This document shows, piece after piece, positions 1 through 5,002 of a stretch of DNA of 5,002 nt. This stretch comes from Micavibrio aeruginosavorus. Lineage in GTDB: Bacteria; Pseudomonadota; Alphaproteobacteria; UBA9219. A program made the translations under genes and the position numbers. Under the pieces are notes generated by a model, which was given only the letters and a program-made list of their open reading frames with translations, had not been told where the DNA came from and made no database searches. Where the stretch lies: NCBI GenBank assembly GCA_020720905.1, contig DYNT01000097.1, forward strand, positions 1 to 5,002. The letters are read 5' to 3'. Position 1 is the stretch's first letter. Each line of letters opens with the position of its first letter.

Positions 1-1328
1 ATCATGGTTTGGGCTGGGTTTTCGATGGCGGGAAGCGTGACGGGGGCTACCGTCTCCAGCCACGGCTTCTTGCGTCCCCAATCGCCCGCTTGAATGGTGA
101 CGGCGAGGGCAAGCAGAATATAGAAGGTTAGCATGGTGCGTGGTGCAGGACGTAGCGGTAGCATCCCCAAAGCCACAACGATCAAAAGCGGTGCGATCAT
201 CTCAAGCGGGATTAGATAACGATAAATCGCGAACATCAATAGCCACAGGGCATAGGACAGAATGGCTAACCACAAAAGATAGCGCGTGGCGTAAAAGGAT
301 ACGAGGCGCTCTGGCGCGTGCTTGTTGCGGCCATAGGCAAGGCGGATCAGGGCGCACAGCGGCAACAGAACATAAAGAGCGGGGATGCGTAAATCGCGCC
401 ATGGAATCTCTCCCACCCGCCACGGCACGGCGGTGAAGATAAAGGGAAAGAGCAGGCGGTCGCGCCATGTCGTCGGCAGGAACTGCATGTCCCGACCGCT
501 CTCTGGCGGCGCAAGGGGCGATTTGAAGATATCGTTGAAATAGGGGAAGAGGGGGCTTTGATAATGCTCGTGCAAGTGCCATGCCCACGGCCCTAAGGCG
601 ATGGCAAGGCCAGCCAAAACGCCAAGGCCAAAGCCAAAGGCGATCCATAAGCGCCGCGTCCACGTTCCTGTGACCAGCAGCAGTGCTCCACAAAGACCGA
701 TGCAAAAGATCACGAAGGGTAGCTTGAATCCCATCATCACGCCTGCCGGAAGACCCGCTATAAACGCGAAGAAAAGCGCGATGCGCCACGGCGCATAAAT
801 CATGCGAGGATAAAAACGGATGACCATCAGCGTCGAGGCGAACAAGCCAAGGCTTGTGATATTGTCATAAAAAGTTGTGCCTATTTGCGCGATGCCGCCG
901 CCACCCAGCATGCCAAACATGGCAAGAGCAAAACAAACGATGACTTTTTGTCGCGCATTGGGGATGATCAGTGTCGCGTGGCACAGCATAAAAAGGAGGA
1001 TGACGTTAAGCCCTTGCACCGCGCCAAGGATAAAGCCCGCAACCTTCGCGCTTGTGTGGCTGGCCAAAAGGAAAAAGGGAACGTCCAGCGCGGGATTGTA
1101 AAAATACGGCGTTTGCGATGGCAAAAGGTCAAGGCCAAGCCGCCCGCTTATAAGAGCATAGGCATTATACCAATGATAGTTGCGCAAATCCCAGTTGGTG
1201 TCTTGTCCCAGAGATAGCGCCAATGCGCCGATCAAAAGCGGCGCAAGAGCTAAAAGAAAAAAAGCCAATCCCCGCGCCTTGCTGCCGCGTAGGGGAAAGA
1301 CGGGGAGGACGCTGCTGGTGGAGGGCAT
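1..1328 (-). CDS. Multipass membrane protein, GT-C glycosyltransferase-like, 3' end outside window
   Basis: Reading the minus strand from the ATG at 1328 gives 442 codons with no stop to the window edge, so the C-terminus is missing. The protein is dominated by hydrophobic stretches, roughly at residues 20-41, 98-122, 128-150, 158-172, 181-218, 227-248, 315-332, 350-370, 374-392 and 397-413. The first is followed by an exported-looking loop rich in acidic and aromatic residues, with NWDLRNYHWYNAY at 45-57 and then YNPALDVPFFLL at 77-88. This arrangement (TM1, then a loop with conserved Asp and Tyr residues) resembles GT-C fold glycosyltransferases, which use lipid-linked sugars at the outer face of the inner membrane. 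I recognise similar uncharacterised proteins in alphaproteobacteria but cannot name a substrate. It starts 7 nt after the lipoprotein gene. An AAGG at 1339-1342, overlapping the end of that gene, is its likely ribosome site, so the two are almost certainly one operon. The membrane-protein assignment is firm; the enzyme class is inference. Confidence 0.82.
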   Translation of the reverse strand, partial: MPSTSSVLPVFPLRGSKARGLAFFLLALAPLLIGALALSLGQDTNWDLRNYHWYNAYALISGRLGLDLLPSQTPYFYNPALDVPFFLLASHTSAKVAGFILGAVQGLNVILLFMLCHATLIIPNARQKVIVCFALAMFGMLGGGGIAQIGTTFYDNITSLGLFASTLMVIRFYPRMIYAPWRIALFFAFIAGLPAGVMMGFKLPFVIFCIGLCGALLLVTGTWTRRLWIAFGFGLGVLAGLAIALGPWAWHLHEHYQSPLFPYFNDIFKSPLAPPESGRDMQFLPTTWRDRLLFPFIFTAVPWRVGEIPWRDLRIPALYVLLPLCALIRLAYGRNKHAPERLVSFYATRYLLWLAILSYALWLLMFAIYRYLIPLEMIAPLLIVVALGMLPLRPAPRTMLTFYILLALAVTIQAGDWGRKKPWLETVAPVTLPAIENPAQTM

Positions 1329-1335
1329 GGGGGTG

Positions 1336-1983
1336 TTACCTTGCCGTGCCGCTCGTTAAGGCTGAATCATGGGTTGGCGTGGGGGCGTTTATCGCGGCAT
1401 CGTTCAGGATAAAGCGAGACATATGCCTCCTGATGCCGCGCTCTAACTCTTTATTGAGATCGGCCATCAAGTTGGTGAGGAGCTTTTTATAAGCTTCGTG
1501 TTTCTCAATCTCCGTTGGGTCTTCAGGCAAGCTGACGCTATAGATCGCGTGCGCCGTCGCCATGCCAACGCTGGCATCGGCAGGGGATTGAGCCTCAAGC
1601 GAGACTTCGATGCGGCCAATATATTTGGTGGCTTGCTGACGCGTGAAAAGGCTTTCGAAATCCGAAGAGGTGTTGAGCGATTGCTCGGTCACATTGGCGT
1701 CTTTGATGATGAGCGTGGCGTGGCCCAGCGTTCCGGCGGCTTGTAGGCGGTCGGCAGCCATGCGGTGAACGGCATCCGTCAAGGTGGGTTGGAACAGATG
1801 GCCGACATAGGGCTGCCATTGGGGCGTATTTTGCGTGCGATCAATAATCCGCAGGTCTTGCGCGTCCAGCATAATCTTTCCCAGCGATGCATAATCCAGA
1901 TGGATGGGGTTGGGGCGCGGTGGCTCGCTTGCGCACGCGGTGATGAAACCAAGCAAAGACAAAAGAAGGACGCGGTTTTTCAT
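1336..1983 (-). CDS. Putative outer-membrane lipoprotein of unknown function
   Basis: This encodes 215 residues. The N-terminus is a lipoprotein signal peptide: MKNR, a hydrophobic stretch at residues 5-16, and a lipobox I-T-A-C with the lipidated Cys at 17. Residue +2 is Ala rather than Asp, which by the E. coli Lol rule favours delivery to the outer membrane. The mature part (18-215) has no further membrane segment. It is mixed alpha/beta, with a predicted helical, charged stretch at about 157-191, and ends in a low-complexity Thr/Ala/Ser-rich tail. Similar lipoproteins of about 200 residues, with a conserved region like residues 57-100 here (VGHLFQPT, AVHRMAADRL, ATLIIKDA), occur in alphaproteobacteria as hypothetical proteins. 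I know of no assigned function. The start is supported by AAAGG 8 nt upstream of the ATG. It is the first gene of an operon with the downstream GT-C-like protein, which suggests a cell-envelope role. Lipoprotein status is well supported; function is unknown. Confidence 0.9.
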   Translation of the reverse strand: MKNRVLLLSLLGFITACASEPPRPNPIHLDYASLGKIMLDAQDLRIIDRTQNTPQWQPYVGHLFQPTLTDAVHRMAADRLQAAGTLGHATLIIKDANVTEQSLNTSSDFESLFTRQQATKYIGRIEVSLEAQSPADASVGMATAHAIYSVSLPEDPTEIEKHEAYKKLLTNLMADLNKELERGIRRHMSRFILNDAAINAPTPTHDSALTSGTAR

Positions 1984-1994
1984 GATGATAACCT

Positions 1995-2023
1995 TTAATA
2001 GTAAGTCTCTATTCTATAGTCAA
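1995..2023 (-). promoter_or_regulatory. Candidate sigma-70-type promoter for the lipoprotein operon
   Basis: On the minus strand TTGACT (2018-2023) is followed after exactly 17 nt by TATTAA (1995-2000), a good -35 and a fair -10 (4 of 6). The -10 abuts the AAAGG ribosome site, so a start about 7 nt downstream would give an almost leaderless transcript. This weakens the call; a promoter further upstream is possible. The -35 lies inside the left end of the palindromic element. Confidence 0.35.
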
Positions 2024-2138
2024 AACGGATAATTTCCGTCATACCCCCTTCGTCATTGCGAGGCCTCGTCCACGTCGCCCGATGGACTCCTCGCGATGAC
2101 GCTACGGGAAATTACGGAAATAAGCTGGTTCAACTATA
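2015..2138. repeat. 124-nt imperfect palindromic element (MITE-like or Rickettsia-type palindromic repeat)
   Basis: The two halves of this intergenic stretch are inverted copies of each other. The core arms are CGTCATTGCGAGG (2051-2063) and CCTCGCGATGACG (2089-2101), pairing at 12 of 13 positions with one T/G. Inside them GTCCA (2068-2072) pairs with TGGAC (2083-2087) around a 10-nt loop. Outside them, 2015-2050 and the reverse complement of 2102-2138 still match at about 25 of 36 positions by hand alignment, including shared ends TATAGT/ACTATA and a shared ATTTCCGT. The core motif resembles the dispersed GTCATTGCGAGG hairpins known from Rickettsia and other alphaproteobacteria. Terminal inverted repeats, no coding capacity and small size fit a MITE or a decayed repeat. 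TA dinucleotides at both ends could be a target duplication, but this is not provable here. Confidence 0.75.
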
Positions 2139-2255
2139 AGTTGGTTAAGGCGTGCTGTAAAGCCGCACCTTCGTTTTGACGTAAAAGGCGTTTAAGAGCG
2201 TTGCTTGAGCCCAGTCATCATGGCATGATTCCTTAAAGGACGAAAAAAGGATAAC

Positions 2256-2260
2256 AAGGA
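2256..2260 (+). promoter_or_regulatory. Ribosome binding site of nth
   Basis: AAGGA ends 10 nt before the ATG at 2271, a slightly long but workable spacing. A second purine run, AAAAAAGGA, lies just upstream (2243-2251) but is too far away. The start is also supported because it gives a protein that matches E. coli endonuclease III residue for residue in numbering. Confidence 0.6.
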
Positions 2261-2270
2261 TATCAAAAGA

Positions 2271-2906
2271 ATGAAACAATCCAATGTTCATGAGCTTTTC
2301 TCTCGCCTTGCGGCGCTTCGCCCCGATCCGAAGAGTGAACTGGACTACGTCAATCCCTATACGCTTTTGGTGGCGGTGGTGCTTTCGGCGCAGATGACGG
2401 ACGTGGGCGTGAATAAAGCCACCGCACCGCTTTTTAAGAAGGTCAAAACGCCTGAAGCGATGCTGAAACTGGGCGAAAACGGCCTTAAAACGTACATCAA
2501 AAGCATCAATTTGCTCAACAATAAGGCCAAAAATATCCTCCTTTTGTCGCAAAAACTGGTCGATGATTTCGGCGGCGAGGTTCCTTCCACGCGCGAGGCT
2601 TTGGAAAGTTTGGCGGGCGTGGGGCGCAAGTCGGCCAATGTCGTGCTGAATGTTGCCTTTGGGCAGCCGACGATAGGTGTGGACACGCATGTGTTTCGCG
2701 TGGCCAACCGCATGGGGCTTGTGGTCGGTAAAACGCCTGAAGAAGTCGAGGAGAAGCTACTGCAAGTTGTGCCGCAACAGTGGATGAAGAACGCGCATCA
2801 TTGGCTTGTTTTGCATGGGCGTTATGTCTGCAAGGCGAAGAAGCCCGACTGTCCCGCTTGCCCCGTGCGCGATTTGTGCGCGTATAAGGAAAAGACAAAA
2901 GCATGA
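2271..2906 (+). CDS. nth: Endonuclease III, DNA glycosylase/AP lyase
   Basis: This is a bifunctional base-excision repair enzyme that removes oxidised pyrimidines from DNA and cleaves the strand by beta-elimination. The product is 211 residues, the same length as E. coli Nth, and the key residues fall at the same numbers. The helix-hairpin-helix LAGVGRKSANVVLN spans 114-127 with catalytic Lys120, and GVDTHV follows with catalytic Asp138. The C-terminal 4Fe-4S cluster motif C-x6-C-x2-C-x5-C is intact at Cys187, 194, 197 and 203. The N-terminal part carries the typical P-Y-T-L-L-V-A-V-V-L-S-A-Q (29-41) and T/D region. No frameshift or missing residue is visible. The stop overlaps the queH start in an ATGA (2903-2906), so the two genes are probably co-transcribed and translationally coupled. 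No clear promoter is visible in the 130 nt between the palindromic element and the start. Confidence 0.97.
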   Translation: MKQSNVHELFSRLAALRPDPKSELDYVNPYTLLVAVVLSAQMTDVGVNKATAPLFKKVKTPEAMLKLGENGLKTYIKSINLLNNKAKNILLLSQKLVDDFGGEVPSTREALESLAGVGRKSANVVLNVAFGQPTIGVDTHVFRVANRMGLVVGKTPEEVEEKLLQVVPQQWMKNAHHWLVLHGRYVCKAKKPDCPACPVRDLCAYKEKTKA

Positions 2907-3514
2907 TCGATCTTTCTGTGCCGCCTGTCCCTTATGAAATTCCCCAAAGCATGGAAGCGGGGTCGCGTTTGCTGCTGCATGTGTGCTGCGCCCCATGTTC
3001 GTGCGCGATTATCGAAGGTATGTTGGCCAGCGGCCTTGCTCCCACGCTTTTTTTCTATAATCCCAATATCCATCCGCATCAGGAGTATGAGCGCCGCAAG
3101 GCCGAAGTCGTGCGCTTTGCAGCCAAGCATGGCGTGCCGTTCGTTGATGCCGATTACGATACAGAGGTTTGGTTTTCCCGCATCAAGGGGCTGGAGCAAG
3201 AGCCAGAGCGTGGCCGCCGCTGCGCGGCTTGCTTTGCGATGCGGATGGAAAGGATGGCGCTCTACGCGCATGAAAACGGTTTTGCGTGGATGGCGACCAG
3301 CCTATCCATCTCGCGCCATAAGGATCAGGCGCAGGTGCATCAGGCAGGGCTTGCCACCGCCGCCCATCACCCTGATGTGACGTTTTGGGATTATAATTGG
3401 CGGCGTTGCGGCGGCGCGGAGCGCGGCGCGGCGTTGGCCAAAGAGGAAGCCTTTTACCGCCAGACCTATTGCGGCTGCGTGTACTCGCAAAGAAAAACGC
3501 AGACAAAAATCTAA
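2903..3514 (+). CDS. queH: Epoxyqueuosine reductase QueH
   Basis: QueH (formerly DUF208) reduces epoxyqueuosine to queuosine at position 34 of GUN-anticodon tRNAs, the last step of the pathway. It replaces the unrelated cobalamin-dependent QueG. The 203-residue product has all the family hallmarks in order: LLLHVCCAPCS (23-33) with Cys28, 29 and 32; FFYNPNIHP (50-58) followed by EYERRK (61-66); EPERGRRCAAC (100-110) with Cys107 and Cys110; the SLSISRHKD segment (133-141); and YRQTYCGCVYS (185-195) with Cys190 and Cys192. These cysteines include the iron-sulfur cluster ligands and the redox pair known for the family. An additional Cys169 lies in NWRRCGG, where a Lys is more usual. The first ~20 residues before the core are short and family-variable. 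The start overlaps the nth stop by 4 nt (ATGA) with no strong independent ribosome site, which points to coupled translation. The stop codon overlaps the stop of the convergent HD-GYP gene. Confidence 0.95.
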   Translation: MIDLSVPPVPYEIPQSMEAGSRLLLHVCCAPCSCAIIEGMLASGLAPTLFFYNPNIHPHQEYERRKAEVVRFAAKHGVPFVDADYDTEVWFSRIKGLEQEPERGRRCAACFAMRMERMALYAHENGFAWMATSLSISRHKDQAQVHQAGLATAAHHPDVTFWDYNWRRCGGAERGAALAKEEAFYRQTYCGCVYSQRKTQTKI

Positions 3515-4245
3515 TGAAAAGCGAGGGAGAGGGGTTGGGCCATAACTTCTGCTGGGGCGCGTGATGGACGCAAAGGCAGGGCGCGTTGTTCTTGATAGGC
3601 GCTGGGGCGCATCACAACCTTTTTTAAGGTCTGAAAAACATCGGAATCAAATTGGCCGCCGATGCCATGTTCCAAAATAGCCAAGGCTTTTTCGTCGTTC
3701 ATGGCGCTTTTATAGCAACGCTTATTGGTTAGCGCGTCATAGACATCGGCCACGGCAAGGATCTTGGCTTCTGGCGTTATGCGGTTGCCGGTCAGGCCAA
3801 AGGGATAGCCAGAACCGTCAAGGCGTTCATGATGCTGAAGCGCAATCACGGCAACCGAAGAGGCATGTGCAAGCCCCTTGGCATGGCTAAGAATCTTATA
3901 GCTGTTACGTGCATGATCTTTGATGCTTTCAAATTCTTGCGTAGAAAGCTTGCCGGGTTTAAAAATCGTTGAAGGCCTTAGTTTGAGCTTGCCAATATCG
4001 TGATACTGCGCGGCCTCATAAAGGATGGTGCGCGCTTGATGGGATAGCCCTAGTCGTGTCGCCATTTCAAAGGAGAGAAGCGCCACCCTGTTTTGATGCT
4101 GGATCGTGTGGTTGATGTCGGCTTGATACGCGCTCCATAAGGTCGCTTGGGACATAGCCTTGACTGTTTTGTCCATGCGGTCAAGATCACGCCCTTCGTG
4201 AAGACGAAGACGGGGGAATGTGCTGTTTTTATAAACCCCTGACAT
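3511..4245 (-). CDS. Stand-alone HD-GYP domain protein, probable cyclic-di-GMP phosphodiesterase
   Basis: This encodes 244 residues: a short N-terminal leader (1-40), one HD-GYP domain (about 41-213) and a Pro/Ala-rich tail (214-244). The motifs seen are H50 in QHQNRV, the HD signature HDIGK at 82-86, H111 in IKDH, HHERLDGSGYP at 138-148 (the GYP loop) and ADVYDALT at 166-173 with metal ligand D167. HD-GYP enzymes hydrolyse cyclic-di-GMP to pGpG and/or GMP and so favour motility over biofilm. The Glu that binds a third metal in some family members, four residues before the first His, is His46 here, so a two-metal centre is the more likely form (inference). There is no receiver, PAS or GAF domain and no membrane segment, so it is a cytoplasmic enzyme whose input signal is not evident. 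The start is supported by AAAGGA at 4254-4259, 8 nt upstream. It converges on queH with overlapping stops. Confidence 0.92.
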   Translation of the reverse strand: MSGVYKNSTFPRLRLHEGRDLDRMDKTVKAMSQATLWSAYQADINHTIQHQNRVALLSFEMATRLGLSHQARTILYEAAQYHDIGKLKLRPSTIFKPGKLSTQEFESIKDHARNSYKILSHAKGLAHASSVAVIALQHHERLDGSGYPFGLTGNRITPEAKILAVADVYDALTNKRCYKSAMNDEKALAILEHGIGGQFDSDVFQTLKKVVMRPSAYQEQRALPLRPSRAPAEVMAQPLSLAFH

Positions 4246-4396
4246 AAGAACAATCCTTTAATAATCGTTCTAGAAAGCGCTCCAACATTTACTCTTGTAT
4301 GCCTTAACAATAGATGAAATCGGGCGAAAAAGCATCATCAACAATGCTTTCATGTGGCTAAAATGCACCGTTTAGGGGGGGGTGGCGATAAAAGGC
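4246..4396. other. Non-coding stretch upstream of the HD-GYP gene
   Basis: This gap holds the HD-GYP ribosome site (4254-4259), presumably its promoter (no convincing -35/-10 pair found), a run of eight G residues (4375-4382) and a weak AT-rich hairpin (AAAGCAT at 4329-4335 with ATGCTTT at 4344-4350). I see no gene that can be supported; a 27-codon minus-strand frame at 4270-4353 is discussed under findings. Confidence 0.5.
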
Positions 4397-4436
4397 AAAA
4401 AAAGAGAGGGCTGCCAAACTGGCAACCCTCTCTTTT
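4397..4436 (-). terminator. Rho-independent terminator of the VPLPA-CTERM gene
   Basis: A 17-bp inverted repeat (4400-4416 and 4420-4436) with a 3-nt loop is followed on the minus strand by seven consecutive T residues (complement of 4397-4403). The one imperfect position, 4411 against 4425, is a G-U pair in minus-strand RNA but a C-A mismatch in plus-strand RNA, so the hairpin is fully paired only in the minus direction. It begins about 25 nt after the stop codon at 4462-4464 and would also shield the HD-GYP gene from read-through. Confidence 0.9.
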
Positions 4437-4461
4437 GGATAAGGTAGAAGACTTTAAAAGC

Positions 4462-5002
4462 TTAAGCCGTCGCGGCTTCCTTCTTGCTCTTTTTGGCACG
4501 ATAACCAGCCAGACCAACAAGACCCAAGCCAAACAAAGGCAAAGCAGCGGGAAGCGGAACGTTGGAGACCGTGTTATAAGTTGTATTCACAGTGCCTTGA
4601 AACATAGGCGAGAGCATGAGCCCAGCCGAGAAGGACAGCGTTGAGTCAAGAAGGTTTGAAATCATAAGCGTGAAAATATTACTTTCCAGCTTGTTTGTTG
4701 TGATCACGTAGTCGCTTGAGGGTTCTACGGGCGTAGACCAAAAATCAACGGAGCCAATAAAGCCGTTGGTGACGGTGGCAGGGACAATGTTGTAAGTGAA
4801 CGTGATCGCCGTCTTACCTGCCAAAGAACCATTTGCAACGTAATCGTGTAGACCAAAGAAAGGCGTTGTGTTGATAGCGCCGTATTGATCGGCGGGAACA
4901 TAGCCCATATCGACGTAATACTGGTTGGAGCCTGATGGCGTTCCATTAAAGTCAACGGGAATTGTTGCAGCTTGCGCTGAAAGTGAAAACAGCGCGACAA
5001 AC
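4462..5002 (-). CDS. Secreted VPLPA-CTERM (PEP-CTERM family) protein, 5' end outside window
   Basis: Reading the minus strand in this frame, 179 residues are visible and the start codon lies beyond the window edge. The first visible residues, FVALFSLSAQA, are the end of a Sec signal peptide with an A-Q-A cleavage site; the mature protein would begin ATIPVDF and have about 168 residues. The body (visible residues 12-147) is rich in Thr, Ser, Asn, Gly and aromatic residues, has no Cys and looks beta-rich. The C-terminus is a classic sorting tail: VPLPAALPLFGLGLVGLAGYR starting at visible residue 148, then a basic cluster (KKSKK) and EAATA. The VPLPA variant of PEP-CTERM is cleaved by an exosortase of the inner membrane, so the protein is exported and probably released or linked to the surface, often in organisms making exopolysaccharide. 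The specific role of the body is unknown. A strong terminator follows. A methionine at 4908 is internal, not the start. Confidence 0.9.
   Translation of the reverse strand, partial: FVALFSLSAQAATIPVDFNGTPSGSNQYYVDMGYVPADQYGAINTTPFFGLHDYVANGSLAGKTAITFTYNIVPATVTNGFIGSVDFWSTPVEPSSDYVITTNKLESNIFTLMISNLLDSTLSFSAGLMLSPMFQGTVNTTYNTVSNVPLPAALPLFGLGLVGLAGYRAKKSKKEAATA

Noticed and set aside
202..789. 195-residue minus-strand open frame
   Set aside because: It lies in another frame inside the continuous membrane-protein frame 1-1328, and its Arg/His/Pro-rich translation with no domain pattern is typical of a shadow.
1994..2000. TATTAAAGG shared just upstream of the lipoprotein and HD-GYP starts
   Set aside because: It is most simply an A/T-rich lead into the AAAGG ribosome site; two occurrences do not establish a regulatory motif.
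2145..2690. 181-residue minus-strand open frame across the nth 5' half
   Set aside because: It is antisense to nth, whose catalytic residues are all intact, and its own translation shows no recognisable motif.
2822..3271. Minus-strand frame antisense to nth/queH
   Set aside because: It overlaps two confidently identified genes and has no supported start or motif.
4329..4350. Hairpin AAAGCAT/ATGCTTT followed by T residues on the minus strand
   Set aside because: The 7-bp stem is AT-rich with an 8-nt loop, and a much stronger terminator already lies upstream on the same strand.
4375..4382. Run of eight G residues
   Set aside because: It could be a slippage tract for phase variation, but it is in no gene and matches no promoter spacer I can identify.
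4354..4644. 96-residue plus-strand open frame
   Set aside because: It runs through the terminator and antisense to the VPLPA-CTERM tail; composition and location point to chance.
4725..5000. 91-residue minus-strand frame with an ATG near the window edge
   Set aside because: It is out of frame with the signal peptide and VPLPA-CTERM protein, which continue to the window edge.

Overview
The window looks like a stretch of chromosome from an alphaproteobacterium. Base composition is close to balanced, and the protein sequences look proteobacterial. A large palindromic repeat resembles the dispersed 'GTCATTGCGAGG' hairpins seen in Rickettsia and several other alphaproteobacterial lineages. The genus cannot be fixed from this sequence. 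There are no rRNA or tRNA genes, transposase genes or CRISPR arrays.

Layout, left to right. Positions 1-1983 hold a two-gene minus-strand operon. A 215-residue outer-membrane-type lipoprotein (1336-1983) comes first, followed 7 nt later by a large multipass membrane protein with a GT-C glycosyltransferase-like look (1-1328), whose 3' end lies outside the window. Positions 1984-2270 are a divergent intergenic region filled largely by a 124-nt imperfect palindrome with a strong 13-bp core hairpin. Positions 2271-3514 are a plus-strand operon: nth (endonuclease III, DNA base-excision repair), then queH (epoxyqueuosine reductase, last step of queuosine synthesis), joined by an ATGA overlap. A minus-strand stand-alone HD-GYP phosphodiesterase (3511-4245) converges on queH so tightly that the two stop codons overlap. 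Positions 4246-4461 are intergenic and contain a very clear rho-independent terminator (4397-4436). It serves the last gene, a secreted VPLPA-CTERM (PEP-CTERM family) protein on the minus strand (4462-5002), whose start is beyond the window.

How the genes relate. nth and queH are probably co-transcribed and translationally coupled, although their reactions (DNA repair and tRNA modification) have only an iron-sulfur cluster chemistry in common. The lipoprotein and GT-C-like protein form an envelope-directed pair of unknown role. The HD-GYP enzyme would lower cyclic-di-GMP. The VPLPA-CTERM protein implies an exosortase elsewhere in the genome. I see no complete new multi-gene system here. The items most worth following up are the palindromic element, the lipoprotein/membrane-protein pair and the exosortase substrate.
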